Positions 32,976 through 40,063 of a DNA stretch of 47,645 bases are shown here, one piece after another. The notes beneath the pieces are model-generated. The model was given only the letters and a program-made list of their open reading frames with translations. It ran no database searches and was not told where the DNA came from. This DNA comes from Streptomyces geranii (lineage in GTDB: Bacteria; Actinomycetota; Actinomycetes; Streptomycetales; Streptomycetaceae), in contig NZ_PJME01000065.1 in assembly GCF_002954775.1 (NCBI RefSeq), forward strand, positions 1 through 47,645. The letters run 5' to 3'. Numbering within the stretch: position 1 is the first letter of the stretch; every line of letters starts with the position of its first letter. Position numbers and translations under genes: made by a program.

Positions 32976-33632
32976 ATGTCCGAGACGACCTCGACCAAGA
33001 CCCCCGTCGACTTCTGGTTCGACCCGCTCTGTCCCTGGGCCTGGATGACCTCCCGCTGGGTCCTGGAGGTCGAGAAGGTCCGGGACATCGAGGTCCGCTG
33101 GCACATCATGAGCCTGGCGGTGCTCAACGAGGACAAGCTCGACGAGCTGCCCGAGGAGTACCGCGAGATGCTCGCCGTACAGGCCTGGCAGCCCGTACGC
33201 GTGGTGACGGCGGCCTGGCAGAAGCACGGCGCCGACGTCCTCGGCCCGCTCTACACGGCCCTGGGCACCCGCATCCACAACGGCGGCGAGGGCCCGACCC
33301 TGGAGGCGATCGCCGGCGCCCTGGCCGACGTCGGCCTGCCCGCCGACCTGATCGACTACGCCGAGCAGAAGGACTTCGAGTTCGACGCCGAGCTGCGCGC
33401 CTCCCACAAGGAGGGCATCACCAAGGTCGGCCAGGACGTCGGCACCCCGGTAATCGCGGTCCCCGGCGCCGACGGCGAGCAGATCGCCTTCTTCGGCCCG
33501 GTCGTCACCCCGGCCCCCAAGGGCGAGGAGGCCGCCAGGCTGTGGGACGGCACCCTGCTGGTCGCCTCGGTCCCCGGCTTCTACGAGATCAAGCGCACCC
33601 GGACGAAGGGCCCGGACTTCAGCAACCTCTGA
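32976..33632 (+). CDS. DsbA-family protein, Rv2466c-like (mycothiol-dependent reductase type), monothiol site
   Basis: A 218-residue thioredoxin-fold protein. It matches mycobacterial Rv2466c from memory over its whole length: DFWFDPLCPW, ITSRW-like TSRWVLEVEKVRDIEV, MSLAVLNED and PLYTALGTRIHNGGEG. The C-terminal GTPVI, FFGPVV and EIKRTRTK segments agree as well. Rv2466c has the active site CPWC at 19-22; here it is Cys19-Pro-Trp-Ala22, so the resolving Cys is lost. Rv2466c reduces nitro prodrugs using mycothiol. A monothiol mechanism with mycothiol is plausible for this variant. ATG 32976 has AGGGAG 4 nt upstream. Confidence 0.85.
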   Translation: MSETTSTKTPVDFWFDPLCPWAWMTSRWVLEVEKVRDIEVRWHIMSLAVLNEDKLDELPEEYREMLAVQAWQPVRVVTAAWQKHGADVLGPLYTALGTRIHNGGEGPTLEAIAGALADVGLPADLIDYAEQKDFEFDAELRASHKEGITKVGQDVGTPVIAVPGADGEQIAFFGPVVTPAPKGEEAARLWDGTLLVASVPGFYEIKRTRTKGPDFSNL

Positions 33633-33663
33633 TTCCCAGGTGACCGGCCGGTCATGATGTGGA

Positions 33664-33698
33664 GAGGCCCCCGCGAGTCACGTCCTCGCGGGGGCCTC
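33664..33698. terminator. bidirectional terminator between DsbA-like gene and sodF
   Basis: A 14-bp perfect stem GAGGCCCCCGCGAG / CTCGCGGGGGCCTC with a 7-nt loop lies between convergent genes. Confidence 0.85.
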
Positions 33699-33765
33699 CC
33701 GTCATTCCGCCTGCCGGTGAAGGTTGAGAAGACGATCACGAGGCAGGACGCTCACCGCCGCGGGC

Positions 33766-34407
33766 TCAGGGCGCCAGCAGCAGGACATCCGTACGGGACT
33801 TGGCGGCGGCGTAACGCTTCGCGACGTCCTGCCAGTTGACGACCGCCCACATCGCCTCGATGAAGTCGACCTTCTGGTTCTTGTACTGGAGATAGAAGGC
33901 GTGCTCCCAGGCGTCGAAGACCAGGATCGGGGTCGAGCCCTGACCGGCGTTGCCCTGGTGGTCGTACACCTGCTCGACGATCAGGAGTCCGCTGAGCGGC
34001 TCGTGGGCGAGGACGCCCCAGCCCGAGCCCTGCGTGGTCGCGGCGGCCTTGGTGAGCTGCGCCTTGAAGCCGGCGAACGAACCGAACGACTCGGTGATCG
34101 CGTCCGCGAGGTCACCGACGCCGTCGGCGGCGAGCGGCTCGCCGCCGCCCTCGCCGGTCATGTTGTGCCAGTAGATGGAGTGCAGGATGTGCCCGGAGAG
34201 ATGAAAGGCCAGGTTCTTCTCCAGGCCGTTGATCGAGCCCCAGGTCTCCTTGTCGCGCGCCTCCGCGAGCTGCTCCAGCGTGTCGTTGGCACCCTTCACG
34301 TACGCCGCGTGGTGCTTGTCGTGGTGCAGCTCGATGATCTCGGGGCTGATCACGGGCGCGAGCGCGGAGTAGTCGTACGGCAGCTCGGGAAGCGTGTACA
34401 CGGGCAT
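33766..34407 (-). CDS. sodF: iron superoxide dismutase
   Basis: A 213-residue enzyme converting superoxide to peroxide and oxygen. Metal ligands of the Fe/Mn family are seen: His in LHHDKHHAAYV, His in SGHILHSIYWHNM, and Asp/His in VFDAWEHAFYLQY. Its start is ATG 34407 with GAGGGG 7 nt upstream; a longer open frame to 34446 would enter the Nur box. In Streptomyces sodF is repressed by nickel-loaded Nur while the nickel enzyme SodN is used. The promoter region carries a clear Nur box, so the same logic probably applies. Confidence 0.96.
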   Translation of the reverse strand: MPVYTLPELPYDYSALAPVISPEIIELHHDKHHAAYVKGANDTLEQLAEARDKETWGSINGLEKNLAFHLSGHILHSIYWHNMTGEGGGEPLAADGVGDLADAITESFGSFAGFKAQLTKAAATTQGSGWGVLAHEPLSGLLIVEQVYDHQGNAGQGSTPILVFDAWEHAFYLQYKNQKVDFIEAMWAVVNWQDVAKRYAAAKSRTDVLLLAP

Positions 34408-34429
34408 GCGGGGTCCCCTCGACCTCTTA

Positions 34430-34446
34430 TTGCACATTGCTTGCAA
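34430..34446. promoter_or_regulatory. Nur box of sodF
   Basis: TTGCAC-ATTGC-TTGCAA fits the Nur recognition pattern tTGCaa-N5-ttGCAA known for the S. coelicolor sodF operator. It lies 23 nt upstream of the sodF start, where bound Nur would block transcription when nickel is available. Confidence 0.8.
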
Positions 34447-34463
34447 CTACACGCTAGCAATAA

Positions 34464-34496
34464 AAAGACCCTCGCGCGGTATGCGCGAGGGTCTTT
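34464..34496 (-). terminator. terminator of the sulfur cluster
   Basis: A 14-bp perfect stem AAAGACCCTCGCGC / GCGCGAGGGTCTTT with a 5-nt loop. It is followed on the minus strand by TTTTTATTG. It lies 24 bp after the TauD-like stop and separates it from the sodF promoter. Confidence 0.9.
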
Positions 34497-34519
34497 GCCG
34501 AGGGATGGGGGAGCGTGGC

Positions 34520-35416
34520 CTACTCGGCGACGGAGGTGTAGTGCGAGGCGTCCCCGGCGATCGAGTAGCTCTCCTTGCCCTCGATGCCGACCGGGATGTC
34601 ACCGGCGATGGTCACGCGGTGCAGCCGGCGCGGCTGTCCGTCGTAGTTGTCGATGGCGTAGTGCTGGGTGATGCGGTTGTCGAAGAGGACGAGCTGGTTG
34701 GGGGACCAGCGGTGCCGCAGGATGTTCTCCGGCCGGGTGACGTACGCCTGGAGCAGGTCCAGGATCTTGCGAGACTCGCCCACCGACAGCCCGACGATCC
34801 GCTGCGCGAACCCGCCGATGAACAGCCCGCGTTCACCGGTGAGCGGGTGGACGCGGACCACCGGGTGCGCGGTACGGAACTGGATCGACGTGAACTGGGC
34901 TCGCTGGGCGGCCTGTTGCTCGTCCAGCTCCTCGTCGGGGACGGCGTAGTCGTAGTCGTTGGTGTGCTCGGCCCAGAGGTTGTCGGCCAGTTGCCGCAAG
35001 GGCTCCGGCAGGTCCCGATAGGCAGCCGCCGAACTGGCGATGAGGGTCTCGCCCCCGTACGGCGGGATCGTGATGCTGCGCAGGGTGCTGGCCTGCGGCG
35101 GGTTGAGGACGAAGGTGACGTCGGTGTGCCAGTGGTTGGCGGCCCGCCCGCGCTCGCTGTCGACGGGCAGCACGTTCGGAGCGCCGTCGACGGCCGACAC
35201 GGTCGGGTGCGCGGTGGTCAGCTCACCGAAGTGGCGTACGAAGGCCTGCTGCCCCTCGTCGTCCAGGTTCACCTCGTCGAAGACGAGCGCCTTGTGGACG
35301 TTGAGGGCCTCGCGGATTGCGGCGATCTGCTCCTCGTCGAGGGGCTTGGCGATGTCGACGCCGGACACCCGGGCGCCGATGTTGGCGGTGACTTTCTGAA
35401 TCTCAATGCCGGACAT
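34520..35416 (-). CDS. TauD/TfdA family Fe(II)/2-oxoglutarate dioxygenase
   Basis: A 298-residue cytosolic enzyme. The metal triad is His97 and Asp99 in NHWHTDV, with His252 in DNRITQHYAID. Arg267 in LHRVTIAGD would bind 2-oxoglutarate. Family members hydroxylate taurine, alkylsulfonates, alkyl sulfates or aryloxyacetates next to the leaving group. The gene starts 36 bp after the FMN monooxygenase stop and belongs to a block with a sulfonate-type ABC transporter, so release of sulfite or sulfate from an organosulfur compound is the likely role. A strong terminator follows. Confidence 0.92.
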   Translation of the reverse strand: MSGIEIQKVTANIGARVSGVDIAKPLDEEQIAAIREALNVHKALVFDEVNLDDEGQQAFVRHFGELTTAHPTVSAVDGAPNVLPVDSERGRAANHWHTDVTFVLNPPQASTLRSITIPPYGGETLIASSAAAYRDLPEPLRQLADNLWAEHTNDYDYAVPDEELDEQQAAQRAQFTSIQFRTAHPVVRVHPLTGERGLFIGGFAQRIVGLSVGESRKILDLLQAYVTRPENILRHRWSPNQLVLFDNRITQHYAIDNYDGQPRRLHRVTIAGDIPVGIEGKESYSIAGDASHYTSVAE

Positions 35417-35452
35417 ACGGGGGTTCCTTCCGGATCAGGGTTGCGGTGTTCG

Positions 35453-36790
35453 TCAGACGAGAGCGGGCTTGGCGGCGTACTGGTTGGCGGGGCGCGGGAG
35501 GCCGTACCTCTCGCGCAGGGTGCGGCGCGGGCCGTATTCCGTTCGGAGCAGACCGCGGGCGCGCAGGATCGGGACGACGTGGTCGACGAAGGCGTCGAGG
35601 CCGGAGGGCAGGACCGCGGGCATGATGTTGAACCCGTCGGCGGCACCCCGCGTGAACCAGCTCTCGATCTCGTCGGCGACCTGCTCGGGCGTACCGGCGA
35701 AGGTGAGATGCCCGCGCCCGCCGCCGAGCCGCCCGATGAGCTGCCGCACGGTGAGCCGCTCACGCCGGGCCAGCTCGACGACGAGCGTGTACCGGCTCTT
35801 GGCCCCCTCGATGGCACTCTCGGGCGGCAGATCGGCGGGGAGCTGGGAATCCAACTCCAGTGTCCCGGGCGGCAGTTGGAGCAGACTCTCCAGCCGCTCC
35901 ACGCCATGCGTGTAGACGATGTGGTCCTCCAGGACCTGCTCGGCGGCCAGCGCCTCGGCCTCGGTCGACCCGAGTACGGGCACGATCCCGGGCAGCACCT
36001 TGATGTGGTCGGGGTCCCGACCGGCAGCCGTCGTACGGGACTTGAGGTCGGCGTAGAAGGCCTGCGCGTCCTCGATGGTCTGCTGGGCGGTGAACACGGC
36101 CTCCGCGTACCGGGCGGCGAACCCCTTGCCGTCCTCGCTGGACCCGGCCTGCACGAGCAGCGGGTAACCCTGGGGAGCGCGGGGCACGTTGAGACCGCCC
36201 TCGACGCTGAAGTACTTCCCCCTGTGCCGGGGCGGATGCACTTTCGAGTCGTCACCCCAGACCCCGGCGGCCTTGTCGGCGACGATCGCGTCGTCCTCCC
36301 AGCTGTCCCAGAGCTTGCCCGCCACTTCGAGGAACTCGGCGGCCCGGGCGTACCGCTCGGCGTGCGCGGGCTCGGCGTCGAGCCCGAAGTTCCGCGCGGC
36401 CTCGACACCGGCGGTGGTGACGATGTTCCAGCCGGCCCGCCCGCCGCTGATGATGTCGAGGGAGGCGAACTTTCGGGCGAGGTTGTAGGGGGAGTTGTAG
36501 GAGGTGGAGGCGGTGGCGATCAGCCCGATGTGGGTGGTCGCTGTCGCGAGGGCGGTGAGGAGGGTAAGGGGTTCGAGGGCACCGGCGGGTCGCTGGGCGA
36601 TGTTGCCCCAGAGCTGTGGGCTGTCGGCGAGAAAGAGCGAGTCGAAGGTGCCGCGCTCAGCGATCCGGGCGAGCCGTATGTAGTGGTCCAGCTCGACGTG
36701 GGCGTATGGGTCGCTTTCCGGGAGCCGCCAGGAGGCTTCGTGGTGTCCGGTGCTCATGAGGAAGGCGTTGAGGTGGAGTTGGCGGGGCAT
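35453..36790 (-). CDS. LLM class FMN-dependent monooxygenase (NtaA/SnaA/DszA group)
   Basis: A 445-residue flavin-dependent TIM-barrel enzyme. Family segments are visible: LHLNAFLMSTGHHEASWRLP, ARIAERGTFDSLFLADSPQL, LEPLTLLTALATATTHIGL and FASLDIISGGRAGWNIVTT. These match the NtaA/DszA subgroup, which oxidises sulfones, sulfonates and chelators. It needs a reduced flavin supplied by a separate reductase, and none is visible in the block. ATG 36790 has AAAGGA 6 nt upstream. It is the first gene after the ABC transporter operon, separated by the 381-bp repeat region, and leads into the TauD-type gene. Confidence 0.9.
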   Translation of the reverse strand: MPRQLHLNAFLMSTGHHEASWRLPESDPYAHVELDHYIRLARIAERGTFDSLFLADSPQLWGNIAQRPAGALEPLTLLTALATATTHIGLIATASTSYNSPYNLARKFASLDIISGGRAGWNIVTTAGVEAARNFGLDAEPAHAERYARAAEFLEVAGKLWDSWEDDAIVADKAAGVWGDDSKVHPPRHRGKYFSVEGGLNVPRAPQGYPLLVQAGSSEDGKGFAARYAEAVFTAQQTIEDAQAFYADLKSRTTAAGRDPDHIKVLPGIVPVLGSTEAEALAAEQVLEDHIVYTHGVERLESLLQLPPGTLELDSQLPADLPPESAIEGAKSRYTLVVELARRERLTVRQLIGRLGGGRGHLTFAGTPEQVADEIESWFTRGAADGFNIMPAVLPSGLDAFVDHVVPILRARGLLRTEYGPRRTLRERYGLPRPANQYAAKPALV

Positions 36791-37171
36791 GGGGATCCTT
36801 TACGTCTTGAGGGCGGGGCTGCTGGGGCGAGTACTTTTCCCACCCACCCACCCGTTTACTGCGTCCTCCCAGCCGAGCCCCAGGCATCTCAGCCGACCCG
36901 GCGCTTGAGAGCGGGCGGGGCTTTCCAGCCGGTCCGGTGTTTGAGGGCACCTGGGCATTTCGGCCGGGCTGGCGCCTGAGAACGGGCAGGGCGTTTCGCC
37001 CCGTCCGGCGCCTGAGGCCGGCCGGGGCAATTCAGCCGGGCTGGTGTCTGCCTTTCAGCCCGTCCGGCGTTTGAGGACGAGGCCGTTCAGGCCGATTGGC
37101 GGGGGTCTGGGGGCGCAGCCCCCAGAAGGATGGGAACGGGTAGGGGCGGCGGGGGCGAGGAAAAGGACCGT
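36791..37171. repeat. 381-bp repeat-rich intergenic region
   Basis: Between the ATPase gene and the LLM monooxygenase gene. From about 36885 to 37095 it holds roughly six imperfect units of about 35 bp. Each reads TTTCAGCC(C/G)GTCCGG and then CGTTTGAGGACG or a decayed form. A complete intergenic repeat follows (copy B, 37053-37164). No coding frame is plausible. The repeats may include transcription terminators for the upstream operon. Confidence 0.8.
37053..37164. repeat. intergenic repeat family, copy B
   Basis: A left arm TTTCAGCCCGTCCGGCGTTT precedes GAGGACGAGGCCGTTCAGGC. Then comes an 8-bp hairpin CTGGGGGC-gca-GCCCCCAG (37107-37125) and a right arm GGGTAGGGGCGGCGGGGGCG ending in AGGAAAA beside the ATPase stop. 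It is nearly identical to copy C at 47535-47645. Confidence 0.9.
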
Positions 37172-37891
37172 TCACCGCACGTCCGACGTAACCCCCAACG
37201 CCTCCAGCAGCACCCCTCTGTACTCCTCCCGAGGCCGCCCATGATCGACGACCAGATCAACCCCGATCCGCCCCGCCTCCAACACCAGCACCCGATCCGC
37301 CAGCACAACCGCCTCATCCACGTCATGCGTCACCAACAGCACCGACGGCTGATGCCTCCGCCACAACTCCCGAAGCAACGCGTGCATCTTGATCCGCGTC
37401 AACGCGTCCAACGCCCCGAACGGCTCATCGGCGAGCAGCAGTTCGGGCTCCCGCACCAACGACCGCGCCAGCGCGGCCCGTTGCGCCTCCCCGCCCGACA
37501 GCTCACTGGGCCAGGCCCGCTCCCGCCCCTTCAACCCCACCTCGGCAAGAGCCTCCCGCCCCTTGGCGGCGGCCTCCTTGCCCTCAAGTCCCAGCAGTAC
37601 GTTGTCCAGCACCCGCCGCCACGGCAGCAGCCGCGAGTCCTGGAACACCACCGACACCCGCTCGGGCGCCGTGAGCTGCCCACTGCCCTCGACCTCGTGG
37701 TCGAGCCCCGCGACCGCCCGCAGCAGCGTGCTCTTGCCGGACCCGCTGTGCCCGAGCAGGGCGACGAACTGCCCGGCGGGGATGTCGAGGTCGAGGGCGT
37801 CGAGGACCGTCCGTCCGTCGAACGACCGGGTCAGTCCCCGGAGTTGGACAGCGGGCCGGGCCAGGGTCAGTTGCTCAGCGTGCGTCGCCAT
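37172..37891 (-). CDS. ABC transporter ATP-binding protein (sulfonate/nitrate/taurine type)
   Basis: A 239-residue ATPase. Walker A is GHSGSGKST, the signature is LSGGEAQRAALARSL, Walker B is LLLADEPFGALD and the switch His is in VTHDVDEAV. Size and motifs fit the SsuB/TauB class. ATG 37891 overlaps the permease 3' end by 25 bp. The gene closes an operon of lipoprotein, permease and ATPase. It energises uptake of an organosulfur compound, as suggested by the downstream LLM and TauD-type enzymes and the Cys-rich leader peptide. Confidence 0.93.
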   Translation of the reverse strand: MATHAEQLTLARPAVQLRGLTRSFDGRTVLDALDLDIPAGQFVALLGHSGSGKSTLLRAVAGLDHEVEGSGQLTAPERVSVVFQDSRLLPWRRVLDNVLLGLEGKEAAAKGREALAEVGLKGRERAWPSELSGGEAQRAALARSLVREPELLLADEPFGALDALTRIKMHALLRELWRRHQPSVLLVTHDVDEAVVLADRVLVLEAGRIGVDLVVDHGRPREEYRGVLLEALGVTSDVR

Positions 37892-38793
37892 GACAGCACC
37901 CTCCGTTCGATGAGGCGGACCGCGCTGTCGGAGGCCAGGCCGAAGACGCCGTAGACGACCAGGCCGACGAGGATGACGTCGCTCTGGCCGTAGTTCTGGG
38001 CCTGGAACATCATGTAGCCGAGTCCGCTGGTGGCGTTGATCTGCTCCAGGACGACCAGCCCCAGCCAGGAGCCGGTCACCCCGAGCCTGAGGCCCACGAA
38101 GAAGCCGGGCAGCGCGCCGGGCACGACGATCTGCCGGACGAACTGGAGCTTCGACAGCCCCTGCACCTCGGCGAGTTCGACGAACCGGCTGTCGATGCCG
38201 GACAGCGCGGCATGCGTGTTGAGGTAGATCGGGATGTAGACGACGATGGCGATGATCGCGACCTTGAACGTCTCGCCGATGCCCAGCCAGAGGATGAACA
38301 GCGGGATCAGACCGAGGGTCGGGATCGCCCGGTTGAGCTGGACCGTCCCGTCGATCAGCGCCTCGCCGACCCGGCTGAGCCCGGCGGCCAGGGCGAGGAC
38401 GATCCCGGCGGTCAGCCCGATCGCGAAGCCGGAGGCGGCCCGCCGCAGCGAGGTCAGGATGTCGTTCGGCAGGGTCCCGTCGGTCCACAGATGGACCCCG
38501 GTCCTCAGCACGGTCCAGGGTGCCGGGATCGCGGCCGGATCGAGCTGCCCGGCGGCGGAGGCACCGGCCCACAGGGCGATGAAGAGGGCCGGCCCGATCA
38601 ACTGCGCGGCGGGCAGCCGCTTGCCCGGGGACAACCGACGACGCCTGCGCACCTGGGCGAGTTCAGCGCCCGAGACCGCCGAAGCGGATACCGATGCGGC
38701 CGTAGACGCGGACCCGGACGCGGACCCGGACGGGGACGCGGACCCAGAGGTGGATGGGGGGGTGGATGAGGACGTGGATGTGGATGTGGTCAC
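37867..38793 (-). CDS. ABC transporter permease (sulfonate/nitrate/taurine type)
   Basis: A 308-residue membrane protein. The EAA loop region VELAEVQGLSKLQFVRQIVV and the next span (PGALPGFFVGLRLGVTGSWL) are typical of SsuC/TauC. About six spans are predicted. The start GTG 38793 has GGAGG 8 nt upstream; a GTG at 38802 overlapping the lipoprotein stop by 4 nt (GTGA) is an alternative. Its first 45 residues are very rich in Ser, Thr and Ala (TSTSTSSSTPPSTSGSAS) and lie before a basic patch RRRRR. This tail is unusual for the family and is encoded by short DNA repeats. Confidence 0.93.
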   Translation of the reverse strand: MTTSTSTSSSTPPSTSGSASPSGSASGSASTAASVSASAVSGAELAQVRRRRRLSPGKRLPAAQLIGPALFIALWAGASAAGQLDPAAIPAPWTVLRTGVHLWTDGTLPNDILTSLRRAASGFAIGLTAGIVLALAAGLSRVGEALIDGTVQLNRAIPTLGLIPLFILWLGIGETFKVAIIAIVVYIPIYLNTHAALSGIDSRFVELAEVQGLSKLQFVRQIVVPGALPGFFVGLRLGVTGSWLGLVVLEQINATSGLGYMMFQAQNYGQSDVILVGLVVYGVFGLASDSAVRLIERRVLSWRRTLSN

Positions 38794-38798
38794 GGCGG

Positions 38799-39848
38799 TC
38801 ACCTCCGGTACTCCGCGCTCACGGACTTCGCCGCGATGCCCTCGAAGCGGTGGTCGAAGAGCGAGCCCACGTCGAACTTCTTCACGAAGCCGCCCTCCGC
38901 GAGCAGATCGGCGGTCTCCTGCTCCCACTTGATCGCCTCGTCCCAACTCGGCGGGAACAGCGGCTTGTTGGCGAGCGCGGTGATGGCCTGCGCCTGCGGG
39001 AGGGTCAGGTTCTGCGTCTTGACGTAGAACTCCTCGTTCCAGCTGTCGGGGTTCTCGTACGCCCACACCTGGCCCTTGGCCCAGTACGGGATGTAGGCGG
39101 CGACCGCGGCGGCCTTCGCCGGGTCGTTCAGCACGGCGGCCGGCGCCCACAGCAGGTTCAGCAGGTCGACCACGTCCGTCGCGATGGTCCGGGCGCCCTT
39201 GGCCTCGTACTGCTGGAGATACGCGGGCGCCTGGCTGTTGCCCAGCGGCGCGATGTCCACCTGGCCCGACTGGAGGGCGGTGAGGAACTGGTTGCTGGTC
39301 AGCGGGACGAGGTCGACGTCGTCGTAGGCGAGCCCGGCCTCCTTCAACGCCCGCAGCAGTACGACGCCCTGGGCCTGGCCCTGCGAGAACGCGAGCTTCC
39401 TGCCCTTGAAGTCGGCGACCGACCTGATGTCGCTGCCTGGCTTGGTGGCGAACAGATAGTTCGGCTTGCGGGTGACGTTGATCGCGACGATTTTCGCGTC
39501 GTATCCCTGATAATGCGCCTGGATCGGCGGAATACCCGCGTTGTTGGCGACATCGAGCGAGCCCGCCCGAAAGGCGTTGATGACATCGGGACCGGCGCCG
39601 ATGTTCGCCCAGCTCGACACCTTGAACGGCAGATCACCCAACTTGGCGAGCTTGAACTGCAGTTGCTGGGTGTTCAGATACGAGGAGATCTTCAGACTCG
39701 TACCGGCCGGGACCTTTTCGGCGAGCGGCGCGGTCGAGGCACCCTTGCTGCTGGCGGCGGCACTGCTGTCGGCGCAGCCGCTCAGCCCGGCGACACCGGC
39801 CGCGGCGCCGAGGAGAGAGGTGAGGAAGAGCCGTCGGTCGACTGACAT
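38799..39848 (-). CDS. ABC transporter substrate-binding lipoprotein (sulfonate type)
   Basis: A 349-residue exported binding protein from ATG 39848, with GGAG 7 nt upstream. The signal peptide has RR near its start and ends in the lipobox LSGC (Cys25). The core matches the NMT1/SsuA-like fold: SSYLNTQQLQFKLAKLGDLP, AGSLDVANNAGIPPIQAHYQ, GRKLAFSQGQAQGVVLLRAL and QSGQVDIAPLG. It captures an organosulfur ligand for the permease. A 12-codon leaderless peptide with three Cys codons lies 124 bp upstream. It is the first structural gene of the transport operon. Confidence 0.92.
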   Translation of the reverse strand: MSVDRRLFLTSLLGAAAGVAGLSGCADSSAAASSKGASTAPLAEKVPAGTSLKISSYLNTQQLQFKLAKLGDLPFKVSSWANIGAGPDVINAFRAGSLDVANNAGIPPIQAHYQGYDAKIVAINVTRKPNYLFATKPGSDIRSVADFKGRKLAFSQGQAQGVVLLRALKEAGLAYDDVDLVPLTSNQFLTALQSGQVDIAPLGNSQAPAYLQQYEAKGARTIATDVVDLLNLLWAPAAVLNDPAKAAAVAAYIPYWAKGQVWAYENPDSWNEEFYVKTQNLTLPQAQAITALANKPLFPPSWDEAIKWEQETADLLAEGGFVKKFDVGSLFDHRFEGIAAKSVSAEYRR

Positions 39849-39971
39849 GGTGATACTCCGTGAGTTCGAAAGGCGGGAACGCATACGGAATTCAGGGCGC
39901 GAGGAGGCCCGGAAAAGTGAATTCACGCAGGAAGAACAGGGGGAAATGAGCGCTTCACACGCGGCAACGTG

Positions 39972-40010
39972 TCAGCAACAAAGGGTGCGACAGCTCACGA
40001 AGGGGCTCAT
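39972..40010 (-). CDS. leaderless polycysteine leader peptide
   Basis: A 12-codon frame, MSPFVSCRTLCC, with Cys at positions 7, 11 and 12, precedes the binding-protein gene. The ATG lies 7 nt after a CAGCAT -10 box and there is no ribosome binding site, so the peptide should be leaderless. Leaderless polycysteine short ORFs act as cysteine-responsive attenuators in mycobacteria. The position and the downstream sulfur genes suggest the same mechanism here. A 5-bp hairpin (ACACG/CGTGT) forms around the stop codon. That this is a real gene is inferred from promoter, codon content and context. Confidence 0.7.
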   Translation of the reverse strand: MSPFVSCRTLCC

Positions 40011-40017
40011 GAGAACG

Positions 40018-40046
40018 ATGCTGCTGGCCACGCCCGACCCTGTCAA
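40018..40046 (-). promoter_or_regulatory. promoter of the ABC transporter operon
   Basis: On the minus strand TTGACA (40041-40046) and CAGCAT (40018-40023) are separated by exactly 17 nt. The -10 box ends 7 nt before the ATG of the 12-codon peptide, placing initiation at that ATG. Confidence 0.65.
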
Positions 40047-40063
40047 CATTCGGAGTTTCTGAA

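Noticed and set aside
34394..36979. 861-codon plus-strand open frame opposite TauD-like and LLM genes
   Set aside because: Shadow frame without start signals; it also crosses the cluster terminator.
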